Of a stretch of 47,489 nt of DNA, positions 8,984-17,855 are shown in pieces. A program made the position numbers and the translations under genes. The notes below the pieces were generated by a model that had not been told where the DNA came from, searched no databases, and saw only the letters and a program-made list of their open reading frames with translations. The DNA comes from Firmicutes bacterium ADurb.Bin300 (lineage in GTDB: Bacteria; Bacillota; Clostridia; Oscillospirales; Acutalibacteraceae): positions 1-47,489 of the forward strand of contig MWBL01000009.1 of the NCBI GenBank assembly GCA_002069015.1, given 5' to 3'. The first letter of the stretch is position 1, and every line of letters starts with the position of its first letter.

Positions 8984-9686
8984 CAGCAGTGCCAAAACAG
9001 CGAGCGTTTCAATACTTGAAGACGGCAAGGTATTGACGCTTCAGTACTCAAATACCGGCTTTACACACAGCGTTACACTAATGCCGATGGTAGCGGGCGC
9101 TCTCGAGATAACCGGGCTGTCGGCAGATGATATAGATGCTTATGCGGTCAGCGTAGGTCCCGGTTCCTTCACCGGAGTTCGTATAGGAGTTGCCGCTGTC
9201 AAAGGGATGGCACAACCGAAAAACAAACCCTGTATTGCCGTGTCAACGCTTGAGGCTATTGCTTACCCTTTAAGCGCTTTTGACTGCGTTGCGGTAAGTG
9301 TAATGGATGCCCGAAGAGAACAGGTTTACGAAGCGCGCTTTCAATGCACAAACGGGGGAAATTTAATAAGAATTACAAACGATGAGGCTTTGCCGATTGA
9401 GAGTCTTTATGATAGCTTAAAGGATATAAAAGATCAAATATATTTTATCGGCGACGGGCAGGAGCTTGTTTATAACGCCCTAAAGGACAGACTTAAAAAT
9501 GTCCGAACCGCACCCGAGCAAATAAGCTATCAAAAAGCAGACAGCGTCGCTCTGTTGGCGTTTGAAAAATTCAAAAGGGGAGAGGCGGTAACGCCGTTTG
9601 ACCTTAACCCCGTATATCTTCGTGATTCTCAGGCTGAGCAAAGCTTAAAAATTAAAAATAAAAATAATAAATCTAACGGAGGCTAA
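8964..9686 (+). CDS. tsaB: tRNA threonylcarbamoyladenosine biosynthesis protein TsaB
   Basis: The 240-residue protein starts LGIDSSAKTASVSILEDG, the ASKHA-fold start of TsaB/YeaZ, and holds the hallmark VSVGPGSFTGVRIGVAAVKG near residue 65. TsaB is the non-catalytic dimerising partner of TsaD in t6A synthesis. Its start overlaps tsaE by 20 nt, so the pair is translationally coupled. The C-terminal 60 residues, with a Lys/Asn-rich end, are poorly conserved in the family. rpiB begins 2 nt after its stop. Confidence 0.93.
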   Translation: MKILGIDSSAKTASVSILEDGKVLTLQYSNTGFTHSVTLMPMVAGALEITGLSADDIDAYAVSVGPGSFTGVRIGVAAVKGMAQPKNKPCIAVSTLEAIAYPLSAFDCVAVSVMDARREQVYEARFQCTNGGNLIRITNDEALPIESLYDSLKDIKDQIYFIGDGQELVYNALKDRLKNVRTAPEQISYQKADSVALLAFEKFKRGEAVTPFDLNPVYLRDSQAEQSLKIKNKNNKSNGG

Positions 9687-9688
9687 AT

Positions 9689-10141
9689 ATGTTTAAGGTT
9701 GCTATCGGGTCCGACCATGCCGGATATCCGCTTAAGGAAAAAATCAGGGCGTATCTTGAGCAAAAGGGAATTGAGTATATCGATTGCGGTGCTTTTTCCC
9801 TTGAATCATGCGACTATGCCGTATACGCAAAAAAAACCTGCGAAAAGGTTTTATCGGGTGAAGCCAAATTCGGCATTCTGTGCTGCGGAACGGGAGTAGG
9901 TATTTCCATTGCCGCCAATAAAGTTGCAGGCATCAGAGCCGCTAATTGCGGCGATTATTTCAGCGCAAAATATACAAGACTCCACAATGACGCTAATATT
10001 CTTTGCCTGGGAGCGAGAGTTATAGGGGACGGACTTGCCTGTGAGCTTGTCGATGTCTTTTTAAGTACGAATTTTGAAGGCGGGGAGAGACATATCAGAA
10101 GAATTTCTCAGATAACCGCCATTGAAAAAGGCGACTTATAA
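9689..10141 (+). CDS. rpiB: Ribose-5-phosphate isomerase B
   Basis: A 150-residue RpiB/LacAB-family isomerase, converting ribose 5-phosphate and ribulose 5-phosphate in the pentose phosphate pathway. Family marks are the start IGSDHAGYPLKEKI, the catalytic Cys in ILCCGTGVGISIAANK, RAANC followed by a Tyr-rich segment, and HNDANILCLGARVIG. RpiB is favoured over LacA/LacB because this single chain has a normal RpiB length and no lac neighbours. GGAGG precedes the ATG. It is last in the tsaE-tsaB-rpiB unit; allose-6-phosphate isomerase activity is a lesser alternative. Confidence 0.9.
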   Translation: MFKVAIGSDHAGYPLKEKIRAYLEQKGIEYIDCGAFSLESCDYAVYAKKTCEKVLSGEAKFGILCCGTGVGISIAANKVAGIRAANCGDYFSAKYTRLHNDANILCLGARVIGDGLACELVDVFLSTNFEGGERHIRRISQITAIEKGDL

Positions 10142-10159
10142 GCGTTAACGCTCAAAACG

Positions 10160-10200
10160 CCCGTCAAAACCGCTTACGGCGGAATTGACGGGTAATATTA
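10160..10200 (+). terminator. Probable hairpin terminator after rpiB
   Basis: CCCGTCAA at 10160-10167 pairs with TTGACGGG ending about 10192, with an inner CCGC/GCGG stem, 18 nt after the rpiB stop. The trailing sequence is only moderately T-rich (TAATATTATA), so termination strength is uncertain. Confidence 0.6.
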
Positions 10201-10297
10201 TATGGATTATTACTTAATAGGGAATTATGGTCGACAAATAATGATATATATTGTAATATAATGTCAATAAATATCGTTATTATATAAGGATAATAAA

Positions 10298-10796
10298 CAT
10301 ACAGCAAATATCTTGCTTGCTATAATACTTAATATTTTATGTTCGGCACTCACAGGCTCAGCTTTGGGTCTGATTTGCTCTATGAGAATAAAAAGACTTT
10401 ACGCATATATTATGTTGATACCATTTGCGTTTCTTTCAAGCTCACTCATTGAGGAGTTACGACTAATTTTTTATTATGCGTTTGGAACAGAAATTCCCTC
10501 GTTGTGGTCTATTTTCTTTTCACCGCCCTATGCCGACAGAATGGAGATTTCAGCATTGGGCTTATGCGTTTTGCCGTATCGCTTTGCGGTTGTGGTATTT
10601 TGGATATCGTGCGCTGTTTCGCTTAGATTATTGTATGTTCCAACGTCATAAAAACAAAGGGCAAATACGTACTTTCGCTGAATGCACTCATTTACGATTA
10701 ACAATTGTGTCAAATTCTATTCCGCTTTTTCTTGTGGGACTTATTTTGATTGCTTTAGGAATATTAATTAATAAACGAAAGGTACCTATAGTCTAA
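10298..10796 (+). pseudogene. Possible frameshifted small membrane protein
   Basis: One frame (10313-10651) encodes about 110 mostly hydrophobic residues with three likely membrane spans, including LICSMRIKRLYAYIMLIPF and FAVVVFWISCAVSLRLLY. The +1 frame continues after about 10630 with a charged stretch, a further span (IPLFLVGLILIALGIL) and a Lys-rich end at 10796. The two pieces together look like one membrane protein split by a frameshift near 10640. No ATG with a ribosome site is visible; AAGGA at 10286-10290 is followed only by ATA/ACA codons, so the start may also be lost. I recognise no family. It could instead be a short real gene with a TTG start, or not coding at all. Confidence 0.35.
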
Positions 10797-10813
10797 ATAA
10801 TACTGAATTAATA

Positions 10814-10849
10814 AAAACGCCGCATTCCTTTTTTGGAGTGCGGCGTTTT
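10814..10849. terminator. Bidirectional terminator
   Basis: A perfect stem, AAAACGCCGCATTCC paired with GGAGTGCGGCGTTTT across a T6 loop. With A and T runs on the two sides it can act for the minus-strand ROK gene (stop at 10864) and for anything read from the left. Confidence 0.85.
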
Positions 10850-10863
10850 ATTGAATATGTATG

Positions 10864-11763
10864 TTAATCTCCGTTTAAGGCAACGGTAGCAGCCCCGTAT
10901 AAAGCCGCCTGATTGCCTAACCCCGTCTTGCGCTTTTTAATGAGAAGTCCTGTTTTTCTGAAAGCAAACCTGTCGATTCCTGCGGCTATTCCGTCCTCCA
11001 TAAGCTCGTACGTCATCTGTACTCCTCCGAAAACAAGCGTACCGATATCAAGAAGAGTTGCCGCGCTCGCCGCTGCCTTACCTACATAGTAGCCTGCATC
11101 GTAAAACATTTTAGCCACTTCGTTATCTCCCATAAAGGTTTTGGCTATAAGCTCTTCAACAGTCTTCTTTTCACCCGGATGAGAGGCGAGATACGCGTTC
11201 TCTATTGCATTACACGAGGCTACTGCTTCAAGGCAGCCCTTGTTTCCGCAACCGCAGGCGGGACCGTTTTCATCTACGACTATATGCCCGATTTCACCTG
11301 CGTTGCCGTTAGTGCCCTTAAACAGAGAGCCGTTTATTACGAAGCTTCCGCCTATTCCGTATGAAATAGTTATCCACATAAAGTTTTGCTCATCCTTGCA
11401 AACTCCGAATCTTTTTTCTGCAAGAGCACAAGAGTTAACGTCGTTTTCGGCATAAATGGGAATATTATATCTTTCGCCTAAACGCTCTCTTAAATTTAAG
11501 TCCTTGATGCCCGAAAAAGGCGAAAATATCCATATTCCTTTTTCAGAGTCGGTAAGTCCCGGTACCGATATGCCGATTCGTTTAATCTCGGGATTTCTGT
11601 CAATAACTCTGTCGGCAAAATCAAATATTGCCTCCATGACGATTCTTTTCGCATCCTGACCGGAAAACAGCGGTACCGTTGAAATAGAGCGAAGATTCCC
11701 GTTTTCATCCGCTATTGCACCTGAAAGCTTTGTGCCTCCTATGTCGAGGCATAAAATATCCAA
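10864..11763 (-). CDS. ROK family sugar kinase (glucokinase-like)
   Basis: The 299-residue protein has the ROK phosphate motif CLDIGGTKLSGAIADENG at the start, the EIGHIVVDENG motif with the catalytic-region His, and the zinc-binding CGCGNKGCLEA. ROK proteins with no N-terminal HTH, as here, are ATP-dependent kinases of glucose, fructose, N-acetylglucosamine or N-acetylmannosamine. Sugar specificity cannot be read from these motifs. GGGGGA lies upstream of the ATG. It is a single-gene unit between the bidirectional terminator and pheT, and could channel imported hexose to the phosphofructokinase also encoded in this window. Confidence 0.88.
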   Translation of the reverse strand: MDILCLDIGGTKLSGAIADENGNLRSISTVPLFSGQDAKRIVMEAIFDFADRVIDRNPEIKRIGISVPGLTDSEKGIWIFSPFSGIKDLNLRERLGERYNIPIYAENDVNSCALAEKRFGVCKDEQNFMWITISYGIGGSFVINGSLFKGTNGNAGEIGHIVVDENGPACGCGNKGCLEAVASCNAIENAYLASHPGEKKTVEELIAKTFMGDNEVAKMFYDAGYYVGKAAASAATLLDIGTLVFGGVQMTYELMEDGIAAGIDRFAFRKTGLLIKKRKTGLGNQAALYGAATVALNGD

Positions 11764-11853
11764 TTTCTATTCCCCCAATATTTGAAAAGATTAGTTGATT
11801 TTATATATAATAACATAAATTCAAAAAAAGAAAAAGGTTTTTTTGTCAAAATA

Positions 11854-14235
11854 TTATATTCTCAAAGTAGCACCGATTATTTCAAGCTCTTTGAGGGCGT
11901 TTTTGATAGCTTCGTCTGCCTGCGCGTCTGTAAGGGTTTTGTCACTTGAGCGCATTGTGAGTGAAAACGCAACGCTCTTTTTATCCTCGGGTATCTGGGA
12001 TCCTTCATAAATATCGAAAAGCTTTATCTCTTCAAGCTGATTTCCGATTGCTTTCTTTATAATATTCGAGAGTTTTGCGACGGGTATGCTTTTATCACAC
12101 ACAAGCGCAAGGTCACGCGTGGCGGCGGGAAATTTGGGAAGGGGCTTATAAGTCTTGGTTTTTAATGCGTTTTTGAATAGCGCATCAAAGGAAATCTCAA
12201 AGGCATAGCATCTCATACCTATTTCGTAATTGACAAGAACATTCGGGTGAATTTCACCTATAATTCCGATTTCTTCGCCCTTGACGGAAATAACAGCAGT
12301 CCTGCCGGGATGATAAGAGGGATTGTCTGCTAAAGCATTAAAGCTTACATTATCAATACCAAGCTGATTTAACAGCTCCTCTACAATGCCCTTGAGTAAA
12401 TAATAATTTGCTTTTGATGAATATATTCCCGCTGTAAGCACCTGTGCTTCATCAGGAAGTGCATCGTTTCCGCGCGGTATATACACAGTAGAGAGCTCAT
12501 AAACAAATGCTTCAGAGTTACGGTTGTTAAAGTTACGCGACAAAACATCTAATATAGACGGTAAAGGTGTAGTCCTCATAACGCTTGTGTCCTCGCCGAG
12601 GGGGTTTGTAATTATTACGCTGTTTCTTTTTTTGCTGTCAGAAGGCAGAAGTATTTTATCATACGCTTTGGGACTTAAAAAAGAATAGGTCAGTACTTCG
12701 CAAGCTCCCAAAGATACCATAAGCTCGTTGATTTTTCTTTCAAAGAGTTGTTTTTCGGTAAGTCTACCGTCCGCCTTTCCGCTAAGCTCGCGATCGGAGA
12801 TGTTCTCATAACCGTAGTACCGTGCAATTTCCTCTGAGATATCGGCAAGGTGTTTAACGTCTTCTCTAAAAGAAGGAACATAAATCCGGTCGTTTTCAAT
12901 TTTGAATTGGAGTTTTTCGAGTATATTTATCTGCTCTGTTTTTGAAACGTCAATTCCGATAAACCGGTTTGTCCAATCAGGCTTAAAGGGAATAACGGTC
13001 GTTTCTTTTTTTCTCGGATAGCAGTCGATTATACCGCCGACGACATCGCCGGCATCGAGCTGCTGAACAAGGACAAGAGCGCGCCGAAGAGCCGTGTCAC
13101 AGAGCTCTCTGTCAAGACCCTTTTCAAAGCGTGAGGATGATTCGGTTCTTAAGCCAAGCTTTTTTGACGTTTTGCGAACTGATACATCGTCAAAACAGGC
13201 GGACTCAAACACAATTGTAGCAGAGTCGTCCATAATACCGCTGAATTCTCCGCCCATAACACCCGCAACCGCAATAGGTTTATTATTATCTGCTATGACA
13301 AGCATGGAAGAATCAAGAGGTCTGGAAATCCCGTCAAGCGTTATTATCGCTTCACCCTCACGGGCACATCTGACAATTATTGAAGAGCCTTCTACAAATT
13401 TCAGGTCGAAAGCGTGCATCGGTTGACCCATTTCAAGCATTACAAAATTTGTTATATCCACTATATTATTAATCGCTCGCACACCCGAAGCACGGAGTCT
13501 TTCTCTCATCCAAAGAGGAGAGGGTTTAATCCTTACATTATTAACGACGGCGCCGCAATATCGGAAGCACTTATTCGGGGCTTCTATCGAAACAGAAAGA
13601 AGCTCGTTAACGTAACCGCTTGTAGAAACTAAATCTGTTTTCGGAGCTTTAAGTTTTTTTTCAAATGTTGCCGCAGCCTCCCTGGCAAGACCGAAAATCG
13701 AAAGGCAATCGGGTCTGTTTGGAGTTATCTCAAATTCTGTAACAACATCGTTAAGTCCGATAGCTTCCCTGATATCCTTGCCGAGAGTTTTATCACAATC
13801 GTCTCCAAGGACAAATATTCCGTCGCTTATAGCATAGGGAAAATCGTGGAGCGTAAGCCCAAGCTCTTCAAGAGAGCAGAGCATTCCCGCACTTTCAACA
13901 CCTCTCAGAAAATCCTTTTTGATTTTCTTTCCGCCAAAAACGGTGGAGTTGTCAAGCGCCACAGGAACATAATCGCCGATTTTGAGATTTTGCGCCCCTG
14001 TTACTATTACGATAGGTTCGCTCTTGCCGATATCAACCGAACAAATCCATAACCGGTCTGAGTTCGGGTGACGCTCAAGCTTTTGAATTTTCCCTACAAC
14101 AATATTTTCAAGCTCCTCACCCTCAGTGCTGAAGCCTTCAACTTTTGAACCCGAGGCCGTCATGGCGTCCATGAATATTTTCTGAGATACCCCGGGATTT
14201 GTATAATCTTTTAGCCATCTTCCCGATAACAACAT
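11854..14235 (-). CDS. pheT: Phenylalanyl-tRNA synthetase beta subunit
   Basis: A 793-residue PheT, the normal bacterial length. Domains in order: EMAP-like tRNA-binding domain (about 40-155, with KLERHPNSDRLWICSVDIG), B3/B4 editing domain with the NRPDCLSIFGLAREAAA region, B5 domain, catalytic-like core, and a C-terminal ferredoxin-fold anticodon-binding domain (FPAATRDLALVCD near residue 705). It forms an alpha2-beta2 enzyme with PheS, charging tRNA-Phe and editing mischarged Tyr. It follows pheS by 12 nt on the same transcript, with AAGGAGG before its ATG, and so is controlled by the upstream T-box. Confidence 0.96.
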   Translation of the reverse strand: MLLSGRWLKDYTNPGVSQKIFMDAMTASGSKVEGFSTEGEELENIVVGKIQKLERHPNSDRLWICSVDIGKSEPIVIVTGAQNLKIGDYVPVALDNSTVFGGKKIKKDFLRGVESAGMLCSLEELGLTLHDFPYAISDGIFVLGDDCDKTLGKDIREAIGLNDVVTEFEITPNRPDCLSIFGLAREAAATFEKKLKAPKTDLVSTSGYVNELLSVSIEAPNKCFRYCGAVVNNVRIKPSPLWMRERLRASGVRAINNIVDITNFVMLEMGQPMHAFDLKFVEGSSIIVRCAREGEAIITLDGISRPLDSSMLVIADNNKPIAVAGVMGGEFSGIMDDSATIVFESACFDDVSVRKTSKKLGLRTESSSRFEKGLDRELCDTALRRALVLVQQLDAGDVVGGIIDCYPRKKETTVIPFKPDWTNRFIGIDVSKTEQINILEKLQFKIENDRIYVPSFREDVKHLADISEEIARYYGYENISDRELSGKADGRLTEKQLFERKINELMVSLGACEVLTYSFLSPKAYDKILLPSDSKKRNSVIITNPLGEDTSVMRTTPLPSILDVLSRNFNNRNSEAFVYELSTVYIPRGNDALPDEAQVLTAGIYSSKANYYLLKGIVEELLNQLGIDNVSFNALADNPSYHPGRTAVISVKGEEIGIIGEIHPNVLVNYEIGMRCYAFEISFDALFKNALKTKTYKPLPKFPAATRDLALVCDKSIPVAKLSNIIKKAIGNQLEEIKLFDIYEGSQIPEDKKSVAFSLTMRSSDKTLTDAQADEAIKNALKELEIIGATLRI

Positions 14236-14247
14236 ATTAAAACCTCC

Positions 14248-15267
14248 TTAAAACTGAGTTAAAAATTTTAAGTCATTCTCAAAAAACAGGCGCATATCAT
14301 CGATTGAATACTTAAAAAGAGTTAACCTTTCAAGCCCTACGCCGAAAGCGTAGCCGCTGTAAATATCGGGATTTATGCCGCCGTTCTCAAGAACCTTCGG
14401 ATGAACCATTCCCGCGCCGAGTATTTCAATCCAACCCTCGTTTTTACACATAGGACATCCTGCACCGCCGCAACGGAAGCAAGAAACATCCATTTCACAA
14501 GAAGGCTCCGTGAAAGGAAAGTGATGCGGTCGAAGGCGGATTTTTGTATTATCTCCGTACATTCTTTGAGCGAACTGCATTAGAATGCCTTTAAGATCGC
14601 CCATTGTAACGCCTTTATCGACAACGAGGCCCTCAATCTGGTGAAAAAGAGGGGAGTGAGTGGCATCAATGGCGTCCGAACGGTAAACCCTTCCCGGCGC
14701 TATTATGCGAATAGGCGGTTGCGAATGTTCCATAACACGTATTTGAACCGGAGACGTCTGTGTGCGAAGGAGCATATTATCGGTGATATAGAAGGTATCC
14801 TGAGTATCTCTTGCGGGATGATTTTTCGGGATATTTAACGCTTCAAAATTATAATAATCCCATTCGATTTCAGGTCCTGTTGCAATTTTAAAGCCCATTC
14901 CGAGAAATATTTCCTTGACCTCGTCAAGAACTATCGAAAGCGGATGCCTGTGTCCTAAGGGATGTAGGATACCGGGAACGGTAACATCGATAGTTTCCGC
15001 TTTTATCCTTGATTCTCGTTCAGACGCTTCAATTTCTTCAGTTTTTTTCTCAATAATCGCTTCAATATATTCCCTTACCTCATTGGCGAGGGAGCCCATT
15101 TTAGGGCGTTCTTCGGGATGAAGAGAGCCCATTTGCCTTAGAATTAAAGTTAATTCTCCCTTTTTCCCGAGAAACTTAATTCTTACAGCTTCTAATTCCT
15201 GTTTGGAGGAGACTTTTTCGAGCAAATCCTTTGCGGCATTTCGTATGCTTTCAAGCTGCAATTTCAT
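14248..15267 (-). CDS. pheS: Phenylalanyl-tRNA synthetase alpha subunit
   Basis: A 339-residue class II synthetase catalytic subunit. An N-terminal coiled coil (about 1-85) binds tRNA. Motif 2 region: [27 protein letters not shown]; motif 3: [20 protein letters not shown]. Two Cys pairs ([12 protein letters not shown], near residue 265) resemble a zinc-binding site found in some PheS proteins. The start at 15267 was chosen because AAAGGA lies 8 nt upstream; two earlier in-frame Met codons lack a spaced ribosome site. Expression is governed by the T-box leader and terminator immediately upstream. Confidence 0.96.
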   Translation of the reverse strand: MKLQLESIRNAAKDLLEKVSSKQELEAVRIKFLGKKGELTLILRQMGSLHPEERPKMGSLANEVREYIEAIIEKKTEEIEASERESRIKAETIDVTVPGILHPLGHRHPLSIVLDEVKEIFLGMGFKIATGPEIEWDYYNFEALNIPKNHPARDTQDTFYITDNMLLRTQTSPVQIRVMEHSQPPIRIIAPGRVYRSDAIDATHSPLFHQIEGLVVDKGVTMGDLKGILMQFAQRMYGDNTKIRLRPHHFPFTEPSCEMDVSCFRCGGAGCPMCKNEGWIEILGAGMVHPKVLENGGINPDIYSGYAFGVGLERLTLFKYSIDDMRLFFENDLKFLTQF

Positions 15268-15289
15268 TCCAATCATCCTTTGCAAAAAA

Positions 15290-15537
15290 AAATAATCGTC
15301 CCTTATTTAAGGGACGAAAAATATTCCGCGGTACCACCCTGATTTTTGCCTTAGAGCAAACACTCCTTAATCCGTTAACGGAGATTAACCGTTCCTGCCT
15401 ACTAAGTGATTTCAACAGGACCGCTCGTAAGCGAATTTCGGAAAACTCAACCGCAAGGGCGCTTTCAGCCTGTGACGCACTTCTCTTTATACGGTATTGT
15501 GAATTGTCTTACTTAACTTAGTCATTGCGTTGTCCGA
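15290..15537 (-). promoter_or_regulatory. T-box leader for pheST
   Basis: The minus-strand transcript has the T-box core AGGGTGGTACCGCGG (plus 15325-15341) and ends in a terminator stem CGTCCCTTA/TAAGGGACG followed by a T run (plus 15284-15317). A long folded stem I region lies upstream. T-boxes pair with uncharged tRNA, here by context tRNA-Phe, and allow read-through only when that tRNA is uncharged. I could not identify the specifier codon with certainty. This accounts for the 390-base gap between pheS and the next gene. Confidence 0.93.
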
Positions 15538-15566
15538 ATACTATCACATTCCTAAGTAATTGTCAA
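15538..15566 (-). promoter_or_regulatory. Promoter of the pheST T-box transcript
   Basis: On the minus strand, a perfect TTGACA (plus 15561-15566), a 17-bp spacer and TAGTAT (plus 15538-15543) stand immediately upstream of the T-box leader. Confidence 0.8.
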
Positions 15567-15598
15567 TATAAACTTAAGCAATTTAATTCGAAAATACT

Positions 15599-15626
15599 TT
15601 GATTTTGAGTTGAAATGTGATACAAT
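15599..15626 (+). promoter_or_regulatory. Promoter for the TIM-barrel gene
   Basis: TTGATT at 15599-15604 and TACAAT at 15621-15626 with a 16-bp spacer, 32 bp upstream of the ATG at 15658. Confidence 0.5.
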
Positions 15627-15657
15627 AATATCAATTTATCACTTGGAGGTCATTGTT

Positions 15658-16434
15658 ATGGGAGGAATAAAACTCGGCGTACAGCTTTATACGCTCAGAA
15701 ATCAATGCCGTAACGAGATAGAGTTTGAAGAAACTTTAAGAATGCTTCGGGATATTGGTTGCGGAGTAATCCAAATTTCCGGTATTGGTCCTATAGATCC
15801 TCATGAGAAAGCTCGGCTTGTTGATAAATACTCGATGCAGGTTTGCCTTACACATATTCCGTTTGACCGCCTAATAAATGATTTTGACAATTTACTGCTT
15901 GAACACGAGCTGCTTAAATGTAAAAATATCGGAATAGGCGGTATGCCGGAATCTTTTCGGCACACGAGTGAAGGTATAAGTGAGTTTATTTCCGTAACCT
16001 CTGAAATCAGTAAAAAGCTTAGGGATAGAGGATTTAATTTCTGTTACCATAATCATTCCTTTGAGTTTGAGGTTCACGACGGAAAACGCACAATGGACAG
16101 ACTAATAGAAGAAACTCCCCATGAGGGCTACCTTTTTGTGCCGGATACCTATTGGATGCAGTACGGCGGAGTAACACCTCAGGATTACCTTAAAAAAATG
16201 AAGGGAAAAGTAGAGGTTTGCCATTTTAAGGATATGCGAATTATTGAATCTCAGCCTCGCTTTGCGGAATGCGGACAAGGCAATCTTGACCTTGCTTCCT
16301 GTTTCGCCGCGTGTAAGGCAATCGGGGTTAAATACATAGTTATCGAGCAGGACAATTGCTATGACCTTCACCCATACGAAGCCGTTAAAATAGGCTTTGA
16401 GGGATTAAGGAAAATCGCTGAAGAAAACTCGTAA
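15658..16434 (+). CDS. Sugar phosphate isomerase/epimerase-like TIM barrel
   Basis: The 258-residue protein belongs to the xylose-isomerase-like/AP-endonuclease-2 TIM-barrel superfamily: it begins KLGVQLYTLRNQC, and has metal-type positions in NFCYHNHSFEFE, FVPDTYWMQYGG, VCHFKDM and YIVIEQDNC (likely His, Asp, His and Glu ligands). Relatives isomerise or epimerise sugars, inositol derivatives or other polyols with a divalent metal. The true substrate is unknown. GGAGGT stands 7 nt before the ATG at 15658; an upstream ATG at 15610 has no such site. The following small membrane gene begins 19 nt later. Confidence 0.8.
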   Translation: MGGIKLGVQLYTLRNQCRNEIEFEETLRMLRDIGCGVIQISGIGPIDPHEKARLVDKYSMQVCLTHIPFDRLINDFDNLLLEHELLKCKNIGIGGMPESFRHTSEGISEFISVTSEISKKLRDRGFNFCYHNHSFEFEVHDGKRTMDRLIEETPHEGYLFVPDTYWMQYGGVTPQDYLKKMKGKVEVCHFKDMRIIESQPRFAECGQGNLDLASCFAACKAIGVKYIVIEQDNCYDLHPYEAVKIGFEGLRKIAEENS

Positions 16435-16453
16435 AGCTCGGAAAGGAGAAAAT

Positions 16454-16747
16454 ATGAAATATCTTAAAGGTCTCGGTTTCGGTTTAGCATACTCGGCTTT
16501 ATTTTGTGCTTTGCCCTTGCTTATCTTTTTTTGGAGCAACAGTAATAACTCGGCAGGTTTGCTGATTTATTATCTTGTTATCGCTTTTTCCACGTTGGGC
16601 TTTGTCGTTTATTCTGTTATTTCTAAAAACGAGCCGCCTAAGACTAACAGGGAGCTTTTAGAAAAGCTTGAGGATATTGAAATTCAAAACAAAGCAATAG
16701 CATTCAATCTTTCAGAGGTGAAAAAAGTCGTAAAGAAAAATGAGTGA
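16454..16747 (+). CDS. Small membrane protein, unknown family
   Basis: A 97-residue protein with two predicted membrane spans (about residues 7-27 and 36-57) followed by a charged, coiled-coil-like tail (RELLEKLEDIEIQ...). GGAAAGGAG precedes the ATG. It overlaps the dockerin/LRR gene by 8 nt and so is probably translated with it. I do not recognise a family; function unknown. Confidence 0.65.
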   Translation: MKYLKGLGFGLAYSALFCALPLLIFFWSNSNNSAGLLIYYLVIAFSTLGFVVYSVISKNEPPKTNRELLEKLEDIEIQNKAIAFNLSEVKKVVKKNE

Positions 16748-17855
16748 TTTCAGTATGAGAAAAATTTTTAAGACATCTGCCATATTTTTATTAATATTGA
16801 CCTTTTTACTGCAAAACGGGAATACTTTCGCTTCGGGTTTTCAGGTATTTGGAGATTATACTTATACCGTTCTTGAGGACAACAGGGTAAGGATAGAAAG
16901 TTTTAATAACATGTATGCCGCCTCTGTTTTAATCCCCGGTGAAATTGACGGTAAACCTGTGGGTGAAATAGGAAAACAGGCTTTTATTCATAAGAGAAAT
17001 CTTGAAAGTGTAGTAATTCCTGAAAGCGTGACGGTTGTTGGCAGTCAGGCTTTCAGTGAGTGTCTTCTTTTGAAAAGTGTAACCGTTAAAGGCACACTAG
17101 CAAGTCTCGGAAGTTATTGTTTTAGCAACTGTGTTGTACTATCCTCCATTAATTTGGCTAATACAAAAACCATCGGTGAAAAGTGTTTTTATAATTGCGG
17201 CGCTTTAACTCGAATCGACTTTGGAGAAGGGTTGCTTTCAATCGGCAGGGATGCTTTTGTTAATTGTACGGAGCTTTCGGTTGTTTCTTTTCCTTCGACA
17301 CTTGAACATATTTTCGATTACGCCTTCTCGGGCTGCTTGTCTCTTTTATCGCTCAATTTTCCTGATAATTTAAAAAGCTTGGGCTGCAGCGCTTTCAATA
17401 ATTGCAGTCAGCTTAGTAATATCAGCTTTGGAAGCGGAATGGTTTCAATAGGGGACTATTGTTTTGAAAATTGCCCGCTTCTTGTTTCTGTTACTATACC
17501 TCCGAATGTCATATCTGTCGGCAGAAAAGCTTTTGCGCTTCGAAATGATACGGAATTCACCCACACCAAAAATTTTTCGGTAACATGCCAAAAAAACTCT
17601 CACGCTTATGATTACTGCAGGTCAAACGGCATTGTACCGATAATAAAGGACTTTAATATGCTTTTTCTTGTCGGTGACCTTAACGGAAACGGAAAAATCG
17701 AGATTAGTGATGCGAGGACTGTTTTGCGCTTTTGGGTGGGAGTTGATTTGTACACACAGCAGCAGAAGTTTTATTCTGATTTTAACGGGTCGGGAAAACT
17801 CGATATTAATGACGCACGAGGTATTCTTCGCACGGCAGTAGGACTTGAGTCATGA
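16740..17855 (+). CDS. Secreted BspA-type leucine-rich repeat protein with type I dockerin
   Basis: 371 residues. A signal peptide (hydrophobic core IFLLILTFLLQN, likely cleavage after FA-S around residue 32) is followed by about nine LRR_5/BspA repeats of the form 'IGxxAFxxCxxLxxVxxP' (about 75-290) and a C-terminal dockerin with two calcium-loop segments, GDLNGNGKIEISDAR and SDFNGSGKLDINDAR. Dockerins bind cohesins on a scaffoldin, placing this protein on a cellulosome-like complex or the cell surface. LRR_5 repeats often mediate attachment. No cohesin is present in the window. Its 3' end overlaps the next membrane gene by 4 nt. A second Met at 16755 is an alternative start. Confidence 0.88.
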   Translation: MSDFSMRKIFKTSAIFLLILTFLLQNGNTFASGFQVFGDYTYTVLEDNRVRIESFNNMYAASVLIPGEIDGKPVGEIGKQAFIHKRNLESVVIPESVTVVGSQAFSECLLLKSVTVKGTLASLGSYCFSNCVVLSSINLANTKTIGEKCFYNCGALTRIDFGEGLLSIGRDAFVNCTELSVVSFPSTLEHIFDYAFSGCLSLLSLNFPDNLKSLGCSAFNNCSQLSNISFGSGMVSIGDYCFENCPLLVSVTIPPNVISVGRKAFALRNDTEFTHTKNFSVTCQKNSHAYDYCRSNGIVPIIKDFNMLFLVGDLNGNGKIEISDARTVLRFWVGVDLYTQQQKFYSDFNGSGKLDINDARGILRTAVGLES

